Counted from the stretch's first letter, positions 34,134 to 42,690 are shown. The stretch is DNA of 64,000 nt from Kitasatospora xanthocidica (GCF_014656195.1 NZ_BNBY01000010.1:216332-280331); one strand, 5' to 3'. Numbers and translations are program-made. The notes: generated by a model not told the origin, from the sequence alone.

Positions 34134-34155
34134 CCCCGCCCGTGACCGGGCGGGG
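34134..34155 (+). terminator. terminator of rnpB
   Basis: CCCCGCCCG-TGA-CCGGGCGGGG, stem of nine pairs directly after the RNase P RNA, followed by a C-rich run. Confidence 0.75.
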
Positions 34156-34186
34156 CCCCCTCCCCGGCCGTGCGGCCGCCTCGCGC

Positions 34187-34444
34187 CTACGCGGGGTGCG
34201 CGCCGACGGCGTCGCGGATCTGTTCGCCGAGGCCGCCGTTGACCCGGGCGCAGTTGGCGCAGCAGAAGAACATCCCGGCCACTTCGACGCCGTGGCCCAC
34301 GATCCGGACGTTGCACTGCTCGCAGCGCGGCGCGAGCTTCTCCATCGCGCACTCGAAGCTGTCGAAGGTGTAGGTGTCGCCGGTGACCGTCTTGATCTCG
34401 AAGGCCAGCCAGTAGTCGTTGCCGCAGGTGACGCAGATGGCCAT
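34187..34444 (-). CDS. small Cys-rich protein, probably zinc-binding
   Basis: An 85-aa protein from ATG 34444. It has CVTC, then FECAMEKLAPRCEQC and FFCCANCARVNG, so there are three C-x2-C-like pairs that could form two zinc sites. The spacing YTFDSFECAMEKLAP is highly typical of a small streptomycete family sometimes labelled metallothionein-like. I do not know its function. It lies opposite the end of rnpB with a terminator between. Confidence 0.8.
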   Translation of the reverse strand: MAICVTCGNDYWLAFEIKTVTGDTYTFDSFECAMEKLAPRCEQCNVRIVGHGVEVAGMFFCCANCARVNGGLGEQIRDAVGAHPA

Positions 34445-34552
34445 GGCGGCCGTCTCCTTCCGGTGGGGCCGCCCTCGACGGGGCGGCTGCTCCCAGTGTC
34501 GAAGGCCCGGTCGGCGGCGGCCACCCGGAACGACTGTCGGGCGGACCCGGCC

Positions 34553-34951
34553 CTACACGGGGTGTTCGGAGAGTTCCTCCAGGGCGCGGACGGCGCGTTC
34601 GGCGTCGTCGGCGGCGACGAAGAGGTGGTCGTGGTGGAAGCCGGCCACCACGTTGCAGCTGATCCCGTGCTCGGCGAGCCGTCCGGCGACGGCCGCGGTC
34701 AGTCCGACGGCCTCCAGCGCCGAGTGGATCTGCAGGGTGATCCAGGCCGCCACGTACTCGTAGCGCAGCCCGAGCGCGTCCGCCTCCTCCTGGGCGACCA
34801 CCACCGTGACCCCTTCGGGTTCGGCGACGGTCACCACCGGCCGCATGCCGGCGGGCACCTTCGCGGGGAGCGTGCAGTAGACGTACCGCCCCGGGTTGAG
34901 CACCGGGCGCATCCCGCCCAGCAGCGTCGCAAGATCTCGTTCTCCGGCCAT
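34553..34951 (-). CDS. ACT-domain protein
   Basis: A 132-aa protein from ATG 34951 (GTG 34960 also possible). The N-terminal part RYVYCTLPAKVP and the C-terminal LTAAVAGRLAEHGISCNVVAGFHHDHLFV form the beta-alpha-beta pattern of two ACT domains of the amino-acid-sensing CASTOR/YpeB-like type. Such small stand-alone proteins are thought to bind amino acids. No enzyme domain. It is transcribed away from the PadR gene. Confidence 0.75.
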   Translation of the reverse strand: MAGERDLATLLGGMRPVLNPGRYVYCTLPAKVPAGMRPVVTVAEPEGVTVVVAQEEADALGLRYEYVAAWITLQIHSALEAVGLTAAVAGRLAEHGISCNVVAGFHHDHLFVAADDAERAVRALEELSEHPV

Positions 34952-35056
34952 GCCCGTCACCGTAGCGGCTGGGCGGTGGACGCGCCCGGGCCGCGGCGGC
35001 CGTGTCGGGAGCTGTCACGGGCCGGCGGGCGGGCTGTCGGTGAACCGTTGACGAGC

Positions 35057-35104
35057 GACAGTCGCCGATATATCGTCGAACTATCGAGACAGTAACTCGA
35101 CTGT
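35057..35104. promoter_or_regulatory. operator/promoter region ahead of the PadR gene
   Basis: In a locally AT-rich stretch there is the perfect palindrome CGATATATCG (35066-35075), two TATCG(A) copies after it, and an inverted ACAGT-n6-ACTGT (35089-35093 / 35100-35104). PadR repressors often control themselves through ATATAT-centred palindromes, so autoregulation is likely. Confidence 0.6.
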
Positions 35105-35129
35105 TTCGGAGAGTCAGGAGGTGGGCGCC

Positions 35130-35801
35130 ATGCGCTCAGGAATGCGATTTCGTGGAGAGGGCCCGGGCGGCGGCCGCCGGCGCGGGCCGGGGCCGGAGTT
35201 CCGGGGGATGCCCGGCGAGGGCTTCGAGGGCCGGGAGGCGTTCGGCGGGTTCGGTCCGCCGTTCGGCGGCGGCCCCGGCCGTCCGATGGGCGGCCCGTTC
35301 GGGCACGGCTTCGGCGGCCACGGCGGCCGGCGCGGCGGCCCGCACGGGCGGCGCGGCGGACGGGCGCGGCGCGGTGACGTCCGTGCCTCGCTGCTGGCGC
35401 TGCTCAAGGAACGGCCGATGCACGGCTACGAGATGATCGCCGAGATCGCCGAGCGGACCGGCGGGGCCTGGCGGCCCAGTCCGGGCTCGATCTACCCCAA
35501 CCTCCAGCTGCTGGAGGAGGAGGGCCTGATCACCGCGGAGGAGGTCGGCGGCAAGCGGCTGGTCGCGCTCACCGAGGCGGGCCGTGCCGAGGCCGAGGCC
35601 GGGCCGGCGGAGCCGTGGGCCGAGGCCGGCCGGGAGGTCGACTGGGAGGCCGTCCAGGAGGTGGGCCAGGCGCTGGCCGCGGTCGACCAGGCGATCCGGC
35701 AGGTCATGGCGACCGGCACCGAGGCGCAGCGCGCCAAGGGCCTGACCGTGCTGACCGAGGCCCGCAAGAAGCTGTACCTCATCCTCGCCGAGGATGACTG
35801 A
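35130..35801 (+). CDS. PadR-family transcriptional regulator with Gly-rich N-terminus
   Basis: A 223-aa protein. The ATG at 35130 has AGGAG 9 bases upstream, better than the GTG at 35121. Residues about 10-85 are an unusual run of Gly, Arg, Phe and His (GGGPGRPMGGPFGHGFGGHG) which should be disordered and basic. The winged helix follows: RASLLALLKERPMHGYEMI, then WRPSPGSIYPNLQLLEEEGLI, the PadR signature. The C-terminal helices are short, as in PadR-s2 proteins. The palindromes directly upstream suggest self-control; no other target is evident. Confidence 0.9.
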   Translation: MRSGMRFRGEGPGGGRRRGPGPEFRGMPGEGFEGREAFGGFGPPFGGGPGRPMGGPFGHGFGGHGGRRGGPHGRRGGRARRGDVRASLLALLKERPMHGYEMIAEIAERTGGAWRPSPGSIYPNLQLLEEEGLITAEEVGGKRLVALTEAGRAEAEAGPAEPWAEAGREVDWEAVQEVGQALAAVDQAIRQVMATGTEAQRAKGLTVLTEARKKLYLILAEDD

Positions 35802-35849
35802 CCGGCGCGGGGGGAGGCGCACCGGCGGGACGGGCGGTGCCGCCGCGGC

Positions 35850-36047
35850 TCACGGGTGGACCAGGAACAGGCCCACGCAGACCAGCAGCAGCACCGCCCA
35901 GCCGAACCAGAGCCAGCCGTTGGGCCCGATCGTCACGGTGTAGAGGCTCACCGCCAGCAGCAGCACCCCGGTGGTCCAGGCGACCTGCCGGTTGTGGTGC
36001 GCGACCGCGCGGGAGCCGTTGCTCGGGTGCCGTACCGTCCTGGCCAT
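35850..36047 (-). CDS. small membrane protein, two helices
   Basis: A 65-aa protein from ATG 36047, with two hydrophobic helices (VAWTTGVLLLAVSLYTVTIG and WLWFGWAVLLLVCVGLFLV) and a basic N-terminus. It keeps normal codon bias and a start just after a GGGAGG ribosome site (plus-strand CCTCCC at 36054). Function unknown. Confidence 0.65.
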   Translation of the reverse strand: MARTVRHPSNGSRAVAHHNRQVAWTTGVLLLAVSLYTVTIGPNGWLWFGWAVLLLVCVGLFLVHP

Positions 36048-36102
36048 GCCGACCTCCCGGGAGGGCGATGGGGGAGCGGGCGGCCCGCCGGCCCAGGGCT
36101 CG

Positions 36103-36333
36103 TCAGCCGGAGGCCTTGGCGGTGGCCGCCTCGTCGTACTCGTAGCGCCAGAACCAGCTCAGGCCCCGTACCTGCTTGGTCCGGACGTACACCAGTGTGC
36201 GCGCGGCGGCGTCACCGTGCGCGGGGACCGGGACCTTGTACTTCTTGGGCACGCCGAGCATCGGCCCCAGGGGGATCGGGAGGACCCGCCCGTCCAGGGG
36301 GCCGCCGACGAATGCCGTGTCCGCGCTCTTCAT
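36103..36333 (-). CDS. conserved small protein, unknown function
   Basis: A 76-aa soluble protein from ATG 36333. It contains FVGGPLDGRVLPIP, PKKYKVPVP, TLVYVRTKQVRGLSWFWRYEY. GGPLDG starts with this pattern are frequent in actinobacterial (and phage) hypothetical proteins. Same strand as the small membrane protein with 55 bp between. No function recognised. Confidence 0.7.
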   Translation of the reverse strand: MKSADTAFVGGPLDGRVLPIPLGPMLGVPKKYKVPVPAHGDAAARTLVYVRTKQVRGLSWFWRYEYDEAATAKASG

Positions 36334-36805
36334 CCCCCCAGGGTCTCACCTCCGCGCGGGTGATCCGGCGTCCCGCCGGGTGGCCGGGGACACCCGGAAG
36401 GGAAGGTGAGCGGGACGCCTCGTGAGGACCGCGTGCCGGGAGTGTGCCCGGGGTGCGCGCGGGAGTGTGACCGGAGAGGCACCGCCCCCGGTCATCCGGA
36501 GGGCCCGAGCACCCCTATCCTTTCCTGTACGCCCTCGGGGTCCACCCGGGTCAGCGGGCCCCGTACGGGCCGGGCGAGGCGCGGATCCGCGCGCCCTCCG
36601 GCCGTTCCGGCGCGGACAGCGTGCTGCCGTGACCGCGTACCGTGACCCGGCGTCGGCCGTCCGGTGACCCCGGGACGCGGCCGGCGGGGCGCGGACGGCA
36701 GGGCCGAGCGACCCGGGAAGCAGCGGGGCGCGCCGGGCGTTGCGTCGGAGTGGAACGTCGAACGCTGTGTCGCACCAGGCACGGCAGTTGCGCGGAAGGG
36801 GCCCG
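36334..36805. other. intergenic region with no recognised gene
   Basis: About 470 bp upstream of the primase-like gene. Short ORFs here have Arg/Pro/Gly-rich products and poor starts. I see a few short G/C hairpins but no motif that I can name. Confidence 0.4.
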
Positions 36806-37507
36806 ATGGAAGCCGGCGGCAAATGGACGACCTGGTGGCAGAAGCGTGATCGTCAGCGGGCCCGGGCGGGGGACCCGGACGGCCCGGCCGCCGGGCTGGA
36901 CCAGCTGCTCGGCGCGGTGCGCGCCGGATTCCCGGTCGCCCCGGCCGCCCACCCGACCGGCTACCGCTGTTCCTGCGACCGGGTGGCCTGTCCGGCCCCG
37001 GCCCAGCACCCGGTCTCCTTCGCCTGGCAGACCCAGGCCACCACCGACACCGAGCAGCTCTCCCGCTGGCTCGCCCGCGACCCGCGGGCCAACTTCATCA
37101 CCGCCACCGGCCGGGTGCACGACGTCCTGGACGTCCCGGCGGAGGCCGGGCGGCTCGCCCTGGAACGGCTGACCGCGCTGGGCGTCGAAGGCCCGGTCGC
37201 CGCCGTCGGCGAGGACCGCTACCTGTTCTTCACCGCCACCCGCGGCACCCCGCTGGACGAGGACGAGTGGTGGCCGAGCGCGCTCGACTCCACCCCCGAC
37301 ACCATGTCCGAGCACCCCGGCCTGCGCTGGCACTGCCGCGGCTCGTACACCCTGCTCCCGCCGGCCGCGCTGCCGGACGGCTCCCGGGTGCGGTGGCTGC
37401 GCGGGCCCGAGCAGCCGCTGCCGGACCCGCTGCGCGTCCTGGACGTGCTGACCGACGCCTGCACCGAGGTGGGCGCCGTCGCCGAGGAGCAGTGGCTCAT
37501 CGGCTGA
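36806..37507 (+). CDS. bifunctional primase/polymerase N-terminal domain protein
   Basis: A 233-aa protein from ATG 36806 behind GGAAGGGG. It reads GFPVAPAAHPTGYRC, then CSCDRVACPAPAQHPVSFAWQ with a Cys/His cluster, WLARDPRANFITATGRVHDVLDVP, and a late GLRWHCRGSYTLLPPAALPDGS. This is the order of the prim-pol (DUF N-terminal AEP) domain: small-residue HPx motif, a metal-loop DVLD where catalytic D-x-D would be, and the RGxGS/Y end. The usual helicase half is missing and the acidic pair is imperfect (DVLDV), so it may be regulatory or inactive. Single gene. Confidence 0.8.
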   Translation: MEAGGKWTTWWQKRDRQRARAGDPDGPAAGLDQLLGAVRAGFPVAPAAHPTGYRCSCDRVACPAPAQHPVSFAWQTQATTDTEQLSRWLARDPRANFITATGRVHDVLDVPAEAGRLALERLTALGVEGPVAAVGEDRYLFFTATRGTPLDEDEWWPSALDSTPDTMSEHPGLRWHCRGSYTLLPPAALPDGSRVRWLRGPEQPLPDPLRVLDVLTDACTEVGAVAEEQWLIG

Positions 37508-37789
37508 GGCTGTGACTCGCCCGCTCGCCTCCGGGGCGCTCCGACCCGGTGCCGACGGTCGGCGCTCCAAGGCCCTCGTTCCTCGGGCCTCCTCGCTTCT
37601 CCCTTTCGGCACCGGCGCGCCCCTTCGGCTCGGGGCTGTGACTCGCCCGCTCGCCTCCGGGGCGCTCCGACCCGGTGCCGACGGTCGGCGCTCCAAGGCC
37701 CTCTCCCCCAGCCTTCGGCGGGGGGGACCCCCATCTCGGGCCTCCTCGCTTCTCCCTTTCGGCACCGGCGCGCCCCTTCGGCTCGGGGC
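37508..37789. repeat. two direct repeats, the second with a hairpin insert
   Basis: Unit 1 is 37508-37633 (126 bp) and unit 2 is 37634-37789 (156 bp). They are essentially identical (GGCTGTGACTCGCCCGCTCG... to ...CCCCTTCGGCTCGG), but unit 2 carries about 30 extra bases (37703-37736) with the hairpin CCCCCAGCCTTCGGCGGGGGG in place of GTTCC. It fills the gap between the primase-like gene and map. Confidence 0.9.
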
Positions 37790-37792
37790 GGG

Positions 37793-38638
37793 CTACGGCA
37801 GGGTGAGGATCTCGGCGCCGTCCGCCGTGACCACCAGGGTGTGCTCGAACTGGGCGGTGCGCTTGCGGTCCTTGGTGACGACCGTCCAGCCGTCCGGCCA
37901 GATCTCGTAGTCGTAGGTGCCCAGGGTCAGCATCGGCTCGATGGTGAAGGTCATGCCCGGCTTGATCACCTCGGTGGCCCGCTCGCTGTCGTAGTGCGGG
38001 ATGATCAGGCCGGAGTGGAACGACGTGTTGATGCCGTGGCCCGTGAAGTCCCGCACCACGCCGTAGTCGAAGCGCTTGGCGTAGGACTCGATGACCCGTC
38101 CGATCACGTTGATCTGACGGCCCGGCTTGACCGCCTTGATCGCCCGGGCGAGGGACTCCCGGGTGCGCTCCACCAGCAGGCGGGACTCCTCGTCCACGTC
38201 GCCGACCAGGTAGGTGGCATTGAGGTCGCCGTGCACCCCGTGGATGTACGCGGTGGCGTCGATGTTGACGATGTCGCCGTCCTGCAGCACGGTCGAGTCC
38301 GGGATCCCGTGGCAGATCACCTCGTTGACCGAGGTGCAGATCGACTTGGGGAAGCCCCGGTAGCCCAGGTCCGACGGGTAGGCGCCGTGGTCGCACATGT
38401 ACTCGTGGGCGACGACGTCCAGCGCGTCCGTGGTGACCCCGGGGGCGATCAGCTTGGCCGCCTCCTCCATCGCCCGCGCGGCGATCCGGCTCGCGATCCG
38501 CATCTTCTCGATCGTCTCGGCGGTCTGCACCTCGGGCCCGGTGTACGGCGCCGGGGCGGGGCGCCCGACGTACTCGGGACGCGCGATGTTCGCCGGGACC
38601 TTGCGGGTGGGGGACTGGATGCCGGGTACGAGAGCCAT
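37793..38638 (-). CDS. map: methionine aminopeptidase, type I
   Basis: A 281-aa enzyme from ATG 38638. The metal ligands are all present: HGIPDS (His), IVNIDATAYIHGVHGD (two Asp), FTGHGINTSFH (His), FTIEPM (Glu) and FEHTLVV (Glu). The N-terminal extension of about 40 residues with a PxxP region (GIQSPTRKVPANIARPEYVG) is typical of actinobacterial MetAP1c. It removes the initiator methionine from new proteins. Its stop lies 3 bp from the direct repeats. Confidence 0.96.
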   Translation of the reverse strand: MALVPGIQSPTRKVPANIARPEYVGRPAPAPYTGPEVQTAETIEKMRIASRIAARAMEEAAKLIAPGVTTDALDVVAHEYMCDHGAYPSDLGYRGFPKSICTSVNEVICHGIPDSTVLQDGDIVNIDATAYIHGVHGDLNATYLVGDVDEESRLLVERTRESLARAIKAVKPGRQINVIGRVIESYAKRFDYGVVRDFTGHGINTSFHSGLIIPHYDSERATEVIKPGMTFTIEPMLTLGTYDYEIWPDGWTVVTKDRKRTAQFEHTLVVTADGAEILTLP

Positions 38639-38742
38639 GGCCGCGAGTCTATCCGCCGGGCCCCGGCCGGACGGGCGGTGTGCGGAGCCACCCGGGCCGG
38701 GGAATGATCGGTACGACCCATCCGACTGAACGGGAGGACGCC

Positions 38743-38970
38743 ATGCCCCTCGGATTCCACCGCAAGCCCACCGGCAAGCCCGGCGAGTGGTTCTACTGCA
38801 TCAAGCACGGCAAGGTCGAGGAGGGCCCGGAGTGCCCGGCGAAGGACCGCCTGGGCCCGTACGACAGCCCCGAGGAGGCCGCGCAGGCGCTGCGGATCGC
38901 GGACGAGCGCAACCGGGAGTGGCAGAACGACCCGCGCTGGAAGGACGAGCCCAAGGGCCCCACCGCGTAG
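38743..38970 (+). CDS. small conserved protein, probably zinc-binding
   Basis: A 75-aa protein from ATG 38743 with GGGAGG upstream. It reads GEWFYCIKHGKVEEGPECPAKDRLGPYDSPEEAAQAL; the Cys-x2-His and second Cys could bind metal, and the rest is a helix rich in charged residues. I recall near-identical proteins in most streptomycetes but no known function. Divergent from map. Confidence 0.8.
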   Translation: MPLGFHRKPTGKPGEWFYCIKHGKVEEGPECPAKDRLGPYDSPEEAAQALRIADERNREWQNDPRWKDEPKGPTA

Positions 38971-38987
38971 GGCGCTCGTCCGGTGGC

Positions 38988-39749
38988 TCAGCGCGGCTCG
39001 GGGCCGGTGAAGTACTCCTCGTCCACGCTCAGCACGACGAGGCGCCGCCCGGCCGAGAGCGCCTGGGCGGCGGCCAGGTCCACGGACGCCGCGGGCCTCG
39101 ACTCCCGGTCGGCCCAGGCCTTCGCGGCGGCGTTCGGCGCGGCGAGCTTCCAGGGGAAGCCCGCGCCCGGGGTCGGGGAGGCGCTCGGGTCCTTCCGCTC
39201 GTCGAAGGCCAGGCTCACCCCGAGCAGGTCGTGGTCGCCGTCGGCGCGCGGGAAGCCGTACCAGAGGCCCTCACCCGGCCGGGGCGAGGCGTTGGTGTCG
39301 GCGGGCTGCGCGCCCTGCGCGGCCATCGCCTGCTCCCAGCGGGCCCGAGCCTGCCGCGGATCGCCCTCCACCGTCAGGTACCTGACCACCTGTCGGCGGC
39401 ACGTCGGGGCCGGCCAGTGCGTGGCGGCGCCGTCGGGCCGACCCGGGGCCACCCCGCAGCCGTCCTGGACGCCCTCGCCGATCGGCTGGGCGCCGGAGAG
39501 CACCGGGAGGAGTGCGGCCAGCCGCCGGTCGATCTCGGCGGTGAGGGCCTGGTCGGCGGCGGCCACCTCGGGGGCGGCGGCCAGCTTCGCGACGTCCGGC
39601 GCCGACGGGTCGAGCGTGCTGCCGACGCTCCGGCGGGCCGGGTCCGGAGCCTCGTCACCCCGCGAGAGGGCCCAGCCGAGTGCCCCGGCCAGTGCCGCGA
39701 TCACGACGACCACCGCGGCGGTCCCCTGCATCCAACCCCCGGTTTTCAT
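38988..39749 (-). CDS. exported or membrane-tethered protein, unknown function
   Basis: A 253-aa protein from ATG 39749, with one hydrophobic segment near the start (TAAVVVVIAALAGALGW) and no lipobox Cys, so it is probably N-terminally anchored. The outer part has a Cys pair (DGCGVAP, APTCRRQVV), a helix rich in Ala/Arg and a closing RRLVVLSVDEEYFTG strand. Genus-specific hypothetical. The MFS transporter gene ends 14 bp upstream on the same strand, so they may be co-transcribed. Confidence 0.7.
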   Translation of the reverse strand: MKTGGWMQGTAAVVVVIAALAGALGWALSRGDEAPDPARRSVGSTLDPSAPDVAKLAAAPEVAAADQALTAEIDRRLAALLPVLSGAQPIGEGVQDGCGVAPGRPDGAATHWPAPTCRRQVVRYLTVEGDPRQARARWEQAMAAQGAQPADTNASPRPGEGLWYGFPRADGDHDLLGVSLAFDERKDPSASPTPGAGFPWKLAAPNAAAKAWADRESRPAASVDLAAAQALSAGRRLVVLSVDEEYFTGPEPR

Positions 39750-39762
39750 GCCGAAAAGTCTG

Positions 39763-41148
39763 TCACAGCGGGGTCGAGGCCTCCCGCCCTCCCGTCCGCT
39801 CCTGCTGGGCCCGCTCCTGCTCGGCCCGCTCCTGCTCGGCCCGCTCGTGCTCGGCGCGGACGGCCGCGGCGTGCGGGTCGGTGCGGTCGTCGTAGGCGAG
39901 CAGCCTGGGCAGCGCGGCGGCGACCGCAAGGACGGCGACGACGCAGGCGAGGCCGCCCGTCCAGACTGCGGCGCGCACACCGACCAGCCCGGCCATGGTG
40001 CCCGCTCGGACCTGGCCCAGCTGCGGGCCGACGGAGTAACTGAGCAGCTCGACACCGGCCATCCGGCCGCGGACCGCGTCCGGGATCGACTGGTTCCACA
40101 TCGTCGAGCGGGCCAGCCCGCTGATCTCGTCGGCCCCGCCGGCCAGCGCCAGCCCCAGCAGCACCAGCCAGACGCTCCCGGACAGCCCGGCCAGCGCCAT
40201 CGCCGCGCCCCAGCCGACGGCGGCGGCCACCAGCAGCCGCCCGTGCCGGTGCACCCGGGACGTCCAGCCGCTGGTCGCCCCGACCAGCAGGGCGCCGAGG
40301 GCGGAGGCCGCGTACATCGGGCCGAGCGCCCAGTCCGCGCCCAAGTCCGAGGCCAGGAAGGGGAAGACGGCCACGGGGTAGGCGAACAGCATGGCGCAGA
40401 GGTCGATCGCGTAGGTGCCGAGCAGGTCCTTGCGGCTCCACGCGTAGCGGACGCCGGTGAGCACCGCCCGTACCGAGGGCCGCTCGGCACCGGTGGCCGG
40501 CGGCACCGCCTTGATCCGGACGAGCAGCAGCAGCGAGGCGCCGAAGGTGAGCAGGTCCAGCGCGTACGCGATCTGCACCCCGGCGAAGGCCACCACGACC
40601 CCGGCCAGCGCCGGCCCGGCCACCGAAGCGGCGTTGTGGTACAGGGACTTGAGGGCGAACGCGGCGGTCAGGTGCTGGTGCGGCACGATCCGCGGGGTGA
40701 GCGAGTCCAGGGCCGGGCGCTGCAGGCCGTCGGCGGCCGCGACCAGCGCGGCGACCAGGTAGATCGGCCAGAGCAGCGGGTGCGGCAGCAGGGCGTTGAG
40801 CAGCAGCAGCCCGGCCAGCACGGCGAGCGCGGCCTCCGCGCGCAGCACCAGCTTGCGGCGGTCCAGGGCGTCGGCGAGAGCGCCGCCCCACAGGCCGAAG
40901 ACGATCAGCGGGACGAGTTCGACGGCGCCGATCAGGCCGACCGCGAGGGAGGAGCCGGTGAGCTCCTTGATCTGCATCGGCACGGCGACGAGCGTGAGGA
41001 AGCTGCCGAAGCTGGTCACACAGCCCGAGGACCACAGGTAGCGGAAGTCACGCGAGGCCCGCCACGGCGACAGATCGGGCGTCAGCGACCGCAACACCGC
41101 CCGCAGCCGTCCGGGCGCGGGAGGACACGGGGGTTCGTCGACGTTCAC
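39763..41148 (-). CDS. MFS transporter, DHA3/enterobactin-exporter-like
   Basis: A 461-aa protein starting at GTG 41148 (VNVDEPPCPP). About twelve hydrophobic helices; motifs RYLWSSGCVTSFGSFLTLVAVP (early helix), ALADALDRRKLVL (motif A) and ALALAGGADEISG-like mid region. Homologues export siderophores or macrolides. A charged C-terminal tail of about 40 residues holds tandem AEQERAEQERA repeats, likely helical. Regulation not visible. Confidence 0.87.
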   Translation of the reverse strand: MNVDEPPCPPAPGRLRAVLRSLTPDLSPWRASRDFRYLWSSGCVTSFGSFLTLVAVPMQIKELTGSSLAVGLIGAVELVPLIVFGLWGGALADALDRRKLVLRAEAALAVLAGLLLLNALLPHPLLWPIYLVAALVAAADGLQRPALDSLTPRIVPHQHLTAAFALKSLYHNAASVAGPALAGVVVAFAGVQIAYALDLLTFGASLLLLVRIKAVPPATGAERPSVRAVLTGVRYAWSRKDLLGTYAIDLCAMLFAYPVAVFPFLASDLGADWALGPMYAASALGALLVGATSGWTSRVHRHGRLLVAAAVGWGAAMALAGLSGSVWLVLLGLALAGGADEISGLARSTMWNQSIPDAVRGRMAGVELLSYSVGPQLGQVRAGTMAGLVGVRAAVWTGGLACVVAVLAVAAALPRLLAYDDRTDPHAAAVRAEHERAEQERAEQERAQQERTGGREASTPL

Positions 41149-41238
41149 GAACTGTCATCCTCGTTCGGCCGCCCGCCCCCCGCAAAGGGTTTTTGCCCCC
41201 ACCCGAACGGCCTCCGCTACCACCGCCGCCGGCCGGGG

Positions 41239-41838
41239 CTACCAGCGGTTGATCGGTGGGGGTGAGGTGAGGCGGGCGGCGAGGGTGGCGAGGCGGGTCA
41301 GGGGGGAGCGGCGGGGGGCGGGGTGGGCGGCGGCGGCGCTGAGCAGGTGTTGGGCGAGGTCGAAGGGTTCTTCGGCGGCGGTGCCGACGGCGAGGCGTTC
41401 GTGGGCGAGTCCGCCGAGGTCGCCCGGGGCGGCGGCGCCGTCCACGGCGAGGACGGTCGCGCCGTGCCGGCGGGCGTCGTGGACCCGTTCCAGCAGGGGG
41501 GTGTCGGCCGCCGCGGGGGCCACCACCAGGACGGTGGCTCCGCGTCCGGCGTCGGTCAGCCGCCGCAGGTCGTGGGCCAGGTGGGCCGGGGCGCCGGCCG
41601 GTGGGCGGTGCCGCAGCAGGGTGGGTGCCAGCCGGGGGACGGCCGACCAGGCGGCCTCGTCCGCCAGGTGGGCGGCCAGGTGCCAGGGCTCGTACGCCTC
41701 GGTGCCGACCAGGAGCAGTCCGTCGGCGCCGCGTCGTTCCACCGAGCGCCGCAGCGTCCCGGCGAAGCCGCCGACGGCCTCCAGCCAGCCCGTGCCCGTC
41801 AGCCGTTCCCGGAGTGCCGAAACTCTCACCGCGTCCAT
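41239..41838 (-). CDS. uncharacterised protein, alpha/beta fold (SIS-like)
   Basis: A 199-aa protein. I take ATG 41838 (MDAVRVSALRERLTG); a longer reading from 41910 would overlap the divergent npdG start. Segments such as GLLLVGTEAYEPWHLAAHLADE, TVLVVAPAAADTPLLERVHDARRHGATVLAV and HERLAVGTAAEEPFDLAQHLLSAA alternate strands and helices like a sugar-isomerase (SIS) or Rossmann domain, but I see no clear ligand motif. Function unknown. Divergent from npdG with 47 bp between, so shared promoter region. Confidence 0.7.
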   Translation of the reverse strand: MDAVRVSALRERLTGTGWLEAVGGFAGTLRRSVERRGADGLLLVGTEAYEPWHLAAHLADEAAWSAVPRLAPTLLRHRPPAGAPAHLAHDLRRLTDAGRGATVLVVAPAAADTPLLERVHDARRHGATVLAVDGAAAPGDLGGLAHERLAVGTAAEEPFDLAQHLLSAAAAHPAPRRSPLTRLATLAARLTSPPPINRW

Positions 41839-41885
41839 GCGGGCCAGGATGTCGCGCCGGGCCGGGCATTTGGCAGGATCAACCC

Positions 41886-42578
41886 ATGACTTCCCTCGAT
41901 TCAGCGACAAACCCGGCCCATGAACTGCCGGACGTCTCGCAGCTGGTGGTCGGTGTCCTCGGCGGCACCGGCGACCAGGGGCGGGGCCTGGCCCTGCGGC
42001 TGGCCAAGGCCGGCCAGCAGGTGATCATCGGCTCCCGCGACGCCGCCCGGGCCGAGGCCTCGGCGGCCGAGCTGGGCCTCGGCGTGCGCGGCGCCGACAA
42101 CGCCACCGTCGCCAGGGAGAGCGACGTGGTGATCGTCGCGGTGCCGTGGGACGGCCACGCCGCCACGCTGACCGCGCTGCGCGAGGACCTCGCCGGCAAG
42201 ATCGTCGTGGACTGCGTCAACCCGCTGGGCTTCGACAAGCAGGGCGCGTACGCGCTGAAGCCGGAGGAGGGCAGCGCCGCCGAGCAGGCCGCCGCGCTGC
42301 TGCCGGACTCCCGGGTGACCGCCGCCTTCCACCACCTCTCGGCGGTGCTGCTGCAGGACGAGTCGGTGGAGGAGATCGACACCGACGTCATGGTGCTGGG
42401 TGAGGACCGGGCCGCGACCGACGTCGTGCGCGCCCTGGCCTCCCGGATCCCGGGCATGCGCGGCATCTACGCGGGCCGGCTGCGCAACGCCCACCAGGTC
42501 GAGGCGCTGGTGGCGAACCTGATCTCGGTCAACCGCCGCTACAAGGCCCACGCGGGTCTGCGGATCACCGACGTGTGA
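41886..42578 (+). CDS. npdG: F420:NADPH oxidoreductase
   Basis: A 230-aa protein from ATG 41886. The nucleotide fold is at VVGVLGGTGDQGRGLALRLAKAG with the following GSRDAARAEA (NADPH phosphate-binding Ser-Arg). The family motifs AVPWDGHAATL, VVDCVNPLGFDKQGAYA, VTAAFHHLSAVLL and the C-terminal NAHQVEALVANLISVNRRYKAHAG are all present. It moves hydride between NADPH and coenzyme F420. Streptomycetes use F420H2 in antibiotic biosynthesis and in reductases. Confidence 0.93.
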   Translation: MTSLDSATNPAHELPDVSQLVVGVLGGTGDQGRGLALRLAKAGQQVIIGSRDAARAEASAAELGLGVRGADNATVARESDVVIVAVPWDGHAATLTALREDLAGKIVVDCVNPLGFDKQGAYALKPEEGSAAEQAAALLPDSRVTAAFHHLSAVLLQDESVEEIDTDVMVLGEDRAATDVVRALASRIPGMRGIYAGRLRNAHQVEALVANLISVNRRYKAHAGLRITDV

Positions 42579-42690
42579 CCGGAGGCCGCCGTGTCGACCT
42601 CACCCCTGGAGCCCTTCCGGAGGTGAGGTCGGCGACAATGGGTCCCGGCCGCGATCCGGCCGGCCGCACCCGTTCTAGGAGCCTCCCGCC

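Noticed and set aside
37508..37789. CRISPR array
   Set aside because: Only two long direct units, with no spacers of regular length and no cas genes.
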